Positions 55,557 through 64,000 of a DNA stretch of 64,000 nucleotides are shown piece by piece. The notes under the pieces are model-generated. The model was not told where the DNA came from. It searched no databases and saw nothing but the letters and a program-made list of their open reading frames with translations. The DNA comes from Crambe crambe. Lineage: Eukaryota > Porifera > Demospongiae > Poecilosclerida > Crambeidae. Positions within the stretch are counted from its first letter, which is position 1; each line of letters begins with the position of its first letter. A program made the position numbers and the translations under genes. The stretch spans positions 4,110,404 to 4,174,403 of the forward strand of contig OZ004597.1 of NCBI GenBank assembly GCA_963924555.1, read 5' to 3'.

Positions 55557-55968
55557 TACCGTACAGCAGTGGGGATAAAAATTTGGCAATTTTGGTAATC
55601 AGTCTATTGAAAAATTTTCTATTGAATTTTTTTCCAAATAAAGCCACTGTTTAGACATTTGTACATTCAACCAAGGTACTATACGTAACTTACCTAACCT
55701 TCTGGTCCACTTTCTTCTTAGCTAGCTAGATTCCATCAATATTAAGAAGTCGCCATGATCCCGAAGAGGGCTATAGAAATGAAGATAGTATGCAAGCCAA
55801 GTAAAAAGGAAATTCAGCAGCTGTGAAGCGAAGTCCATAGATATTGTTGCACATGCGCTAAAATAATCGTACCATACCGAATAAAAGACTACCGTAATTC
55901 TTCATCTGTATTATCCTTTGATGATTACAGAAATACTTTATCTCCGAAAAAAAACCCGCTGTACGGTA
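55557..55968. mobile_element. Probable MITE with 'taccgtacagc' ends
   Basis: 'taccgtacagcagtggggat' at the left and 'aaacccgctgtacggta' at the right are inverted. About 410 bases. The interior shows no ORF. Confidence 0.5.
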
Positions 55969-55969
55969 G

Positions 55970-56810
55970 TTAGCCAGAAGAGGAGTGTTCCAAAAGACTA
56001 AACCATCCAAACATCCCCTTTTTCATTGCTTATATTTTTTATCAAATATGTGTTTTTGTCAAAAAGACAAGGGAGGGAATGAGAAACAGGAAATTACTTT
56101 GGCCTAACCTTTGGTTGACTGTAGTCTGGAATTACATAATACTTCGAGTTGTTCCTTTACCAGAAAATCTGGTAAACAAATGAATATCATTAAATTATGT
56201 ATTATGAGTCACATGATGTCATGGCATTGAATGACCTATTGACCTTTCTATGCTACAACTAAGTGAAAGAAGCAGCTAACCGAAGCAAGCTAGATTATCA
56301 AGATTGAAGGAAGCAGTTCGGTTCTTACAGCATTCCTGTCTGGTTTTTGTCGTCTTTCCCACAGGATACGGGAAAGGCTTTGTGCTATGACGTTTCATTG
56401 CATCATTATACTGTCATGATACATATTCTGATGTGTGCGCATTGGGAACAATTCTAAGTATTATGTGATACCAGACCCTCGCCCTTCGCGCTTGGGGCTG
56501 CACCGCCAGACTAGGTTGTGGCCAACTTCTGAGCATAATCAATCAGCCCTTCTACCAGAATAACTATCATAGTGTGTACCATTTCAGTGTTTGAGATGCT
56601 ACAAAAGCTTGAACCTAAACAAATGGACGCAATAAAAGTTTTAGCAAGATAATAAAAAGCTGCAGTTTAATCCCTGTTCTTAAATGGATGAAAGGTTAGC
56701 TACCCATTCTTACTCGACTGTTATCCAATGGTCACAGTTATTCCATCCTCGGCTAAGGTTGAAAGATTCGTCTTCCAAACTTGTTTATTTTTTTCAGGAA
56801 TCTTGAACTT
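55970..56810. other. Intergenic, no gene recognised
   Basis: Between STK40 and the CpG-rich block. A short 'ccagaccctcgcccttcgcg' segment near 56471 resembles ends of the small 'ccagac' MITEs at 57.1 and 60.9 kb. Nothing else placed. Confidence 0.4.
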
Positions 56811-56819
56811 TGAACCGTG

Positions 56820-56965
56820 CTCTGAGTACGTACGTACGTAATTACGAAGTGTAGCGCGCGCTTTGGCCACTAGGCGCGCGCTAGAAGACCAGATCAGACC
56901 GCGCGCATTGCATATTGCATCCGGCCGGATCGTTGGTTTGGTTCTACAATCTACGGAAAGCGGGT
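56820..56965 (+). promoter_or_regulatory. CpG-rich block with a strong donor: possible promoter and 5' non-coding exon
   Basis: The densest CpG cluster in the window: 'tacgtacgtacgtaatta', then 'agcgcgcgctttgg' and 'taggcgcgcgctag' (an inverted repeat of gcgcgcgc), then 'gcatccggccggatcgttgg', followed by the donor GCGG/GTGAGTACC at about 56961. It fits the start of a plus-strand gene. PITRM1, whose ATG exon has an acceptor at 60131-60134, is the natural candidate. Linkage is inference only. Confidence 0.35.
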
Positions 56966-57069
56966 GAGTACCTTTACACTAACTGATTATTTCATGGAAA
57001 TTGTCAATCTGACTGTATTAATGTGCGGTTGGTTCTTTATTAGTTTCTAGGGGTGCATGCATACATAGT

Positions 57070-57172
57070 CTCACGGGCCTTTTTCTTGGGGGCGGCCAGA
57101 CTCTTTCAGTTTCTTTAGAATTATGATCCATGTTAGAATCGAGTCTGGCCCGCGAGACTACGAGACTGTACT
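57070..57172. repeat. Small inverted-repeat element
   Basis: 'agtctcacgggc' with 'ggcggccagactc' at the left, and 'gagtctggcccgcgagact' at the right, around about 60 bases. A related unit is near 60930-60990. Confidence 0.5.
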
Positions 57173-57179
57173 AGTTGGA

Positions 57180-59260
57180 TCATGAAAAGTACGTAGGTAA
57201 GGGGTCGTCATTTAGAAATGCTATTGGTACAAGTACAAAGCTACAACTTGTAACAGGCCCCACATACCAGTTAATGACTTGTACAAAGGTCTGTAACGGG
57301 TCAGTAATATCTAACAGGTCCGTATTTTTTGTCTGTATCAGACCTGCTGTGCCTACAGATCAAAATTAGTACTTTCAGTGCCTCGGGTTTACCGATTTTT
57401 GTTCTGTTACATACCTGTTACAGGCTGGTTACAAGTTGTAGATTTTCACTCTGTGCCTAGGACTTAGCTTAGTGTTCTATAATCGTAGCTTGAAGCAGAA
57501 GCCAATAATGTAGTAAGAAAAATTTCATCGCTGTATAGCCAAGATATGGCTTAGAGTATGTCTTGGTCAATGACCATGAGCACCATCACCACCACCAAAA
57601 ATTTCATTCGAACGTGATTATATGATTATGTATGAGTAGTCAGTCGTAGTTGTGCTCCAGTCACAGGTCCATCAACCCTCGGTGCATGTGCAAGGGCACT
57701 GTATGTATCTGTTACATTGACTCGATCGTATCAGATACTCCTGTATTTAAGTTGTGTCAATTGGATACAAGGAAAGAGGGCAAAATAATTATTTATAGCC
57801 AATATATTTGGATATTGAGGTGTTGCAATATGGGTGTGGCTTAAGACTGGATCTGTCATCTTTCAGTACACCTGCACTTGAATAAAGCTTTATTTAGCAG
57901 CTAGTTGAAGCTATGGTTAACTTTTTGCTGTGGCAGTAGGGATATGAGATAAAGTCTTAGACTGAGGAACCAAACAAGATAGAGAAGTTTACTATCAACA
58001 AAGGAGCTATGCCTCTATGAGGGTGTGTTCTTATCACTTAATTAAGTAAACCTGCTGCATTGATACCAATCCTGATTGTATTCATTCACTTAACAAGTGA
58101 AGGACTCAATCATTATCTTCATTAAGTAATGGAAAGAAGAGAAGGCTTAGAATAAAAAAAATAAAAAAAGAGATCAAAGTGGAGGAACAAAACCAATATA
58201 CAGAAGTGTTAAATATAATAGATGTGGGCCTTTAAAAGTTATGGAAAGACAACATGAAGAAACAAAGGACAGCTTGATGCTGTTTATGTAGATATGAATC
58301 AATTGAAGAAGGATTTGGATATAATGAAGATGGTTTTTAGAATAATAATAAGAACATGTCTCTACACAGGACTTCGAAGTCCTTTGTAAGTTATCACTAC
58401 CACATCTTAGTGTCACCTCATGGAATCACTGGCACCTTTTCATCAATTACTTTAAACCTCTCATATGTTGGCTTAGAAAACTCTACTTATTAATTTTTGT
58501 AAGCACTACCCATACTGAATTATTTTATCATGCTCACCAATGAAAAAATAAGTATGGTGGTTCCCAAAGATGACCACCACTGCATACATTCAGGCACAAT
58601 CAGCCTTTTGCACTGTCATGGCATGGCTAATTAAGAGACCTCCCATTGGATTGGGTAACACATCACTCAAATACACCTACATGTTTATCATGCTGTGTGT
58701 TTCTTGTCCAATTGTCACTTTTTGCTACAAAAGAGAAAAATAACTATTGAGTAAGCTAACAACGAAGATGAATTAACACAATATGAATTCATCAGCGAGT
58801 GTGTTAGTATTCAGCAGCCATTTCTCTTCCCACATCCTCTCTACATAGTTCGTTGTCTTGATAGAGGAGAGAATCTGCAGTGCAGTAGCCTTACAGGTTG
58901 CAATTAAACAATTTTATTCTACGTTTTCTGAATTCATTATTGCACATGTAATTGGGTAAATTGGTCAAGAAAAGTTTTGGTACAGTCAACAGGTCATGGA
59001 AAATTTTGTACGTGGTGGTCAAAAACCTTGACCCTGGTCACAGATTTATGTACAGAATGTATTGGAGTGACCTCCCCTTGTGATCTCAGCAGTGAGTGAA
59101 GATTAGTTTCTGTAACACACCATCTTAACATGCTGGAGAAGTTTGGGGACCAGACCTTGTAGAAGTACAAAATTTCATCTTTAGGACTATGGGAAGGGCC
59201 GAGGATGCTCCATGGCTACATTCTAGGTTTAAATCATGTCCACATCCCATCAACTAAGCC
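57180..59260. other. Non-coding stretch upstream of PITRM1
   Basis: No exon with family similarity found. 57220-57440 has an inverted pair ('acaaagctacaacttgtaac' and 'ggttacaagttgtagat'), so another foldback element is likely there. Confidence 0.4.
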
Positions 59261-59269
59261 TCTATCTAT

Positions 59270-59640
59270 ATGGCAGCCATAATTATAACCACCAATTGTA
59301 ATCAGTGCAACATTTGATATTGAGTGCATGCTAATAGGCTCCTGAACTCAATTACTTAGCCAATACTGTATATTGAGAAAGTTATCGTTAAAGATCATAT
59401 TGAACAGAGTACATGATAATTATGCTGTAAGAAGTCAAAGCTAGTTATTCAAGTGGCTGTTCTACAGCTACATACATAGGCTTACCACAGGGCACTTAAC
59501 TTTAGTGATTAGTAGTTTAAAATCAATTAGAATTTGGATGCTCCAATGAATTATTATGCACATGCATGGGGCTTTTTGGAGTGCAATCTATGAGTCGTGA
59601 TCAAGAATTGATCAGCTCACTCGTTGAACTAGGTCGCTTC
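59270..59640. repeat. Dispersed repeat family F, copy 6
   Basis: 'tggatgctccaatgaattat', 'tgcacatgcatgg' and 'agtcgtgatcaagaattgat', parallel to the block order at 18.9-19.1 kb. Confidence 0.45.
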
Positions 59641-60151
59641 TATATAACAGCTTAGTCCTACCTTCTAGTATATTTTTCTACTGTGCCAAACAAAATGCTT
59701 ACCCAGAAAAAGAAGAGAGTGGGTGCTACATATGAGAATGAGAGAATGCCTTTGTTAGACTTCCAACAAATTCAAATACTACGTTTAACTGCTGACTGTG
59801 TTGGTGATTTTCATGTAAATTTTCAGAATAATTCAAAAGGAGAATTGCTACTTTTGAAGCTTACACAAGAAATCACTATTTAAATGCCTTACTTTCTTTA
59901 TAGCATGGTGCTGCACACATGCACAAAGTGCAGTTTGAGTATTTTAAAAAATTGTTTTTTATTATGAAGAAATAGAAGAATTACTAAAAGGCAAACTTCA
60001 TTGCATCAGGTTTTATCAACTCACTGAGAACTTATAAGTGAAAGGTTTTAGTCATATAATCTTTGAGCTGCTATATCAATATGAATGTACATTATTTGTG
60101 TTGAGTATGACATCAAACTATATTTTCTTTTTAGTTATTGCACTTCCAGTC

Positions 60152-60189
60152 ATGATCTTGTCACAGATTCGTCGTGTGCATAGGTTCAA
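60152..60189 (+). CDS. PITRM1: PITRM1 exon 1: start of mitochondrial presequence
   Basis: Residues 1-12 plus two bases, [13 protein letters not shown] good acceptor (ttttctttttag) lies 17 bases upstream at 60131-60134, so an earlier non-coding exon is likely. Donor AA/GTACGT. Confidence 0.75.
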
Positions 60190-63100
60190 GTACGTACATA
60201 TGTAGGGCACCCTATTTTTTCAAAATGGTAAATTGTCAATTCTATCATTAGGAAACTTGAGTACCTAAGATGGTATAATATACTAATTACTAATCTTTAT
60301 TATTTGATTTCAGAATTAAGAATTTGTTCTCTACGAAGTTTAAAAGCTCAATTTCAAGTTAGTAAGATGGTTATTATTTTCTTCACTTAGTGACTGTTCA
60401 CACTGATTTTCATGTACTTCTGAACATTCAGCTCAGGTATTACATGTTAACCCTGCCCCCCCCCCAAAAAAAAAAAATCAGAATCAGATCTCCCGTTTTG
60501 GAATTATTGGCCCATAAACGTTGGAATTTATTTCTGGTGCATTATTTGGACATGTTCTTGGTGGCCTTAATGAAAGCACAGAAGTGCCAAATCCTTCTGC
60601 TTCATTACTCATTGAGAATCCACAAGCTTTACAACATGAGCTAGTGTTTATGGTGGACAGGATGCATTAATTTTTAAGTTCAGGATTTGTGCATTGCAGA
60701 ACTAAAGTATTCTCATGAAAGCAAACTTAATTGAATAGAAGAAAGGCCCAACAAAAAAATGGAAAGAAAGAAAGAAAGAAAGAAAGATGATGCCTTGTGT
60801 TCCAAATAGCCACGTGGCTCTAATAAATGTCCCACTCCAACCTGCTGGCTCAGCATTAGTGTGGGCAGAACCCTGTGTTCAATCTTGCTATATATGTAGC
60901 CCTAGCCCTCTCTGCTGTGCCTGTGAGAGTCTGGCCTGCGCGAGACTACCAGGTAAGAGTATTCATAACTAGGTTAGTCTGGCGGGGCAGGCTGTGCCTA
61001 AGTAATAACTCACCTAGGTTTTGAACAGAGAACTTTCATAAAATTTCACACATTTAGTTTTGGCTCTAGACAAATTACTTTGCTTATTTCGAAGTAACAG
61101 ACAGACAGACACACACACACACACACAAACAGACAGAGACTGTAATCCTCACTGTGGATGCAAATACTGAGGATTAATGACGAGGGGTCTCAACTTGAGT
61201 AACCTTATTGCAATTCAAAATAGTCTCACTGCTATCAAATCAGTCTTCTTTTTTTATTCTAGATTTTGATTATACATGTGGTAACCAGCTTCATGGTTAC
61301 ACAGTGACAGAGGTGGAAAATATACCTGATATTGATGCACATGTCATTCAACTTATTCATAATCAAACTGGAGCTCAGCATCTCCATATAGCTCGTGATG
61401 ATCGAAATAATACTTTCAGGTATTTTTTAGTGGATTCATTTTCCCTCGCTGTGCATAAATTTTCTATTCCTTGTAATATATATTTTTCAGTGTTGGATTT
61501 TGTACCACTCCTACTGACAGCTCTGGTGTATCTCATATACTAGAACATACAACACTATGTGGTTCACAAAAGTATCCAGTTCGTGATCCCTTTTTCAAGA
61601 TGTTGACTCGTTCATTATCTAATTTCATGAATGCATTCACAGGTAGAAATTGTTATCAGCAGATCCTTATATATATATATATATATTTTTTTTTTTATTT
61701 ATTTATTTTTTTTATCCCACAGCAAATGACTGGACCATGTATTTATTTTCTACTCAAAGCCATCAAGATTTTCAGAATTTACTATCCGTGTATCTAAACT
61801 GTGTATTCTTTCCTCTATTAAGGCATCTTGATTTTTGGTAAGTATTAGACTCGAGCATTTGCCATTAGTGTTGATAATCATTACTGACTTGTGAGTATAC
61901 TCCTCAGTGAATAGTGGTCTAGTTAATTGAACCTTGCTTATTCTTATACCTGTTTGATAAATTCCCAGTGTACCAAGAGAGAAAATTTGCAAGGCTAAAA
62001 TTTTTCTTTATTGTTGTGGTTCTTATTGTATCAGTTAAATAATTAATATCATACACTGACAGAGAGAATTTTCCCAAAGTCTACCACTTCATTAATAGAG
62101 TGTAAAAGAGAAATGAAAAGCAAATGATGTTGGGGACAAAAAGTATGGCAGGTCCCTGACCATTAAATGAAGGCATACTGAAATTAAAGAAGGTAGAAGT
62201 GTTATATCTTCAAGGATTGTTGTGGCTGCTGCTTGGGGTATATGATAAGAATTTGGTGTTCACTTCTACTTAGAACCTTTGAGAAATATGTGGAGCTGCT
62301 GTAGTAACTCCATATTGATACCCATACCACACCTTTGTTGCATTGTTATACAAAATCTAGTGAGCTAAATCTTGTCTTTCTTTTTTATTTTTTGTATTGG
62401 CTGGCAAGCGTGCTATTGCCTTGGATAGACTACGACAGCTCCATTATGGTCTGGAAGACCATATTTAATCTTTATAAGTACCTATACACAATTATTTCAA
62501 ATCAGATCTTACTCCACAAGGCTACTCTAATTTTCAATTTTAGATCATGTACAGCTTCTAAAAATATTTTAGCATATCATGAACTACAGTTATCCCTAGA
62601 CATGAGATGTAAGATGTGGGATTGTAATATATGTTGCCCAGTTTGAGATTAGGGCATTCCTATACTATCATTTAAAAGAAATTATTTTGTATTTATTTGG
62701 AAGACGACAGTATTTTTATGTATTTCATACATAAAAATAGCTTGTGCAGCAAGGGATTATGAGATCATGCTATCTATCTCTATATATATATCTATGTGGA
62801 CAAAGAAAAATCTTTTAGCAGTCAACTCATTTTATGAATTGTTTGTAGAGACTAATTCAGTAGCTTCAGAAGGCAGAAGCTGAAAAGTGCACTACACACT
62901 GAAAGGCCACACCCATTCATCAGAATTATGGTCATGACATTCAGCTGATCAATCATTAGCTAGCTAGAATTAACACATATAGTGCAAGCAATATACTGTC
63001 ACAGTTCTATGCTATGTATCTAGCTATAAATGTTCAATGCGCAGGGTTATGTGTTCCTTGAACTCTCTAGTTGATAAGGTTATACATAGCTACCAATGAT

Positions 63101-63979
63101 TATTATCTTGAGGGAGAAGAGTAGCTCTGAGTGTCTTGGAGGATGAGTATCAGCAGTGCAGTAAGAATGATTAAGATCAGAATACCACCACTAGCTAGTG
63201 CATATAGTGCTTGGCATGTTGGGAGTTCATCATAATACTATAAATTAAATTTCATGTGTTGAACATGACCATAAAAATATTTTAACAATGAAAAATTTAG
63301 GTAGTCCTCCACATGCACTAACTTGCAGAACTGTAGTGAAAGAAATGCTAAATGATTACCTCTACCTGAATATAACTCAACCAGTATGTTGGGAAAAAAA
63401 TGACGAAAATGAAATTTGTTCTCTCATCATCTACTAATGGTGTATAGCTAACTGTAGTGCTTTGAGAACCTGCAAAGTGAAAAAAGAGTTTATGCAGTCT
63501 AATGACTTTGACCTCATAATGAGAGATTCTATACCACATAATTAGAATTGATATAGCTGTAATTTGATGCTTCCATTAACTGACTAGAATTGATATTCTA
63601 CCAGTATGATTTCAAGAATATAATGTGAATTAAAAGCTACCAGCTAAAATACACAATTATTGTTGAGCAAATAAGGAAGCATATACTCCAATATGTACCA
63701 AAGTTATAAAAGAACTACTTACAAAAAAAGGCAGCAAACAAAACTTTGTGGACAACTGAGACTCACTCATGAAGTGCCACAAAATAGCAAAGGCCTATAG
63801 CCACACTTGTAGCAGCTTTGCTTGTGATTGTCTCCCTGAGTGAGTCATAGTCACACTTTATTTTATTTATTTGTGTTTTCAGTCAAGAAGGCTGGAGATT
63901 GGAGCATTCGAATATTAATGACCAAAATTCTCCTATCATTTTCAAAGGAGTGGTATTCAACGAGATGAAGGGCCATTTC
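60152..63979 (+). CDS. PITRM1: PITRM1 (presequence protease, M16C), 3' part off the right edge
   Basis: Mitochondrial matrix zinc metalloprotease that degrades cleaved presequences and other short peptides. Six exons: 60152-60189, 60314-60357, 61263-61419, 61491-61642, 61723-61837, 63883-63979; all phases agree, 201 residues in the window of an expected ~1,030. Residues 1-27 are rich in Arg/Lys/Ser with no acids ([20 protein letters not shown]), a typical mitochondrial presequence. Then [65 protein letters not shown] and GVVFNEMKG. The inverted zinc motif HxxEH is H95-E98-H99 and the third ligand is E196, 101 residues after the first His. This is the spacing of human H104/E107/H108/E205. Cys169 stands where human has Trp in [11 protein letters not shown]. 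The 5' UTR may start in the CpG block at 56.9 kb. Confidence 0.95.
60314..60357 (+). CDS. PITRM1: PITRM1 exon 2: rest of presequence
   Basis: Residues 13-27 plus one base, [15 protein letters not shown]. Acceptor ATTTCAG; the donor A/GTTAGTAAG gives the phase that exon 3 needs. Found by requiring phase 1 before exon 3. Confidence 0.75.
60762..60786. repeat. (GAAA)n microsatellite
   Basis: About six units, in PITRM1 intron 2. Confidence 0.85.
61099..61138. repeat. (ACAG)n/(AC)n microsatellite
   Basis: Compound ACAG and AC run in PITRM1 intron 2. Confidence 0.85.
61263..61419 (+). CDS. PITRM1: PITRM1 exon 3: N-terminal beta strands
   Basis: Residues 28-79. [20 protein letters not shown] aligns with human 'LQYKLGDKIHGFTV'; [20 protein letters not shown] then DRNNTF leads directly into the active-site exon. 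Confidence 0.94.
61491..61642 (+). CDS. PITRM1: PITRM1 exon 4: HxxEH zinc site
   Basis: Residues 80-130. HILEH (codons at 61534-61548) is the inverted zinc-binding and catalytic motif. [20 protein letters not shown] is nearly invariant in this family and separates it from insulysin and nardilysin. Confidence 0.97.
61723..61837 (+). CDS. PITRM1: PITRM1 exon 5
   Basis: Residues 131-168. [20 protein letters not shown] then [18 protein letters not shown]. The usual 'TxYPFST' has Leu in place of Pro. Donor TG/GTAAGT. Confidence 0.95.
61850..63100. other. PITRM1 intron 5, plus-strand side, no feature recognised
   Basis: AT-rich. A palindrome 'tatttttatgtatttcatac'/'ataaaaata' at about 62711-62740 is the only structure noted. 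Confidence 0.4.
63103..63469 (-). CDS. Candidate 3' end of a small membrane-protein gene, antisense in PITRM1 intron 5
   Basis: Two minus-strand exons join in frame: 63366-63469 and 63103-63237, with acceptors TTTGCAG and TTTATAG, donor CAG/GTAGAG and stop TAA. They read [20 protein letters not shown] ... [14 protein letters not shown], then a clear transmembrane stretch ([20 protein letters not shown]) and a short polar tail ([11 protein letters not shown]). Upstream exons would lie to the right. I do not recognise the family. Chance cannot be ruled out, but the splice signals, hydrophobic segment and stop cohere. Confidence 0.4.
63883..63979 (+). CDS. PITRM1: PITRM1 exon 6: third zinc ligand
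   Basis: Residues 169-201. [20 protein letters not shown] then [13 protein letters not shown]196 in FNEMKG is the distal zinc-binding Glu. Donor TTC/GTAAGT, phase 0, so the gene continues past 64000. Confidence 0.95.
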
Positions 63980-64000
63980 GTAAGTGTATTAGAGAATATG

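Noticed and set aside
59683..59883. 66-codon plus-strand frame upstream of PITRM1 as its first exon
   Set aside because: It is acidic as well as basic, has no donor in the needed phase, and does not look like a presequence. Left unassigned.
60787..60972. 61-codon plus-strand frame as PITRM1 N-terminus
   Set aside because: Cys-rich, no matching phase to exon 3, and overlaps a small inverted-repeat element.
1..64000. tRNA, rRNA or snRNA genes
   Set aside because: I looked for T-loop (GGTTCGAATCC-type) and A-box patterns and saw no pair with the right spacing; a covariance-model scan would be decisive.

Overview
This is a eukaryotic, AT-rich nuclear window. It holds parts or all of four conserved, intron-rich protein genes buried in short non-autonomous transposons, foldback elements and microsatellites. 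The introns are spliceosomal (GT...AG) and every exon junction but one keeps frame. The gene set (importin alpha, RMI1, the pseudokinase STK40, presequence protease PITRM1) points to an animal. The gene structure and repeat load would fit a sponge or another non-bilaterian, but that is inference and no species is claimed.

Layout. 56-31785 (minus): an importin-alpha (karyopherin alpha) gene, 11 exons, from the IBB domain at 31.7 kb through the armadillo repeats; the last exon(s) lie off the left edge. 31873-45041 (plus): RMI1, 9 exons, divergent from importin alpha with only 87 bases between the two start codons, so the two probably share a bidirectional promoter. 45199-47499 (minus): STK40, 6 exons, 555 residues, convergent with RMI1 with 157 bases between stop codons. 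60152-63979 (plus): the 5' half of PITRM1, 6 exons in the window, running off the right edge. A possible small membrane-protein gene end sits antisense inside the last PITRM1 intron (63103-63469).

The space between exons, about 90% of the window, is repeat-rich: (i) a family of large foldback elements with a palindromic end motif and exchangeable central modules; (ii) several MITE families, including a pogo-like one, one with 'taccgtatttcc' ends and one ending in 'ctgtt...aacag' with 115-base arms; (iii) a dispersed family spread over 19.6-21.2 kb and 47.6-54.4 kb that contains a 50-base minisatellite; (iv) decayed transposase and integrase fragments (a Tc1/mariner-like DDE transposase, a Ty3/gypsy integrase, and less certain ones).

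The four genes do not form one pathway. Importin alpha imports NLS proteins, RMI1 acts with TOP3A/BLM in resolving recombination intermediates, STK40 is a COP1-associated pseudokinase scaffold, and PITRM1 degrades presequences in mitochondria. I saw no tRNA, rRNA, CRISPR array or bacterial operon. I found no convincing new molecular system. The most unusual items are the modular foldback family, the importin-alpha in-frame alternative donor and the antisense membrane ORF.
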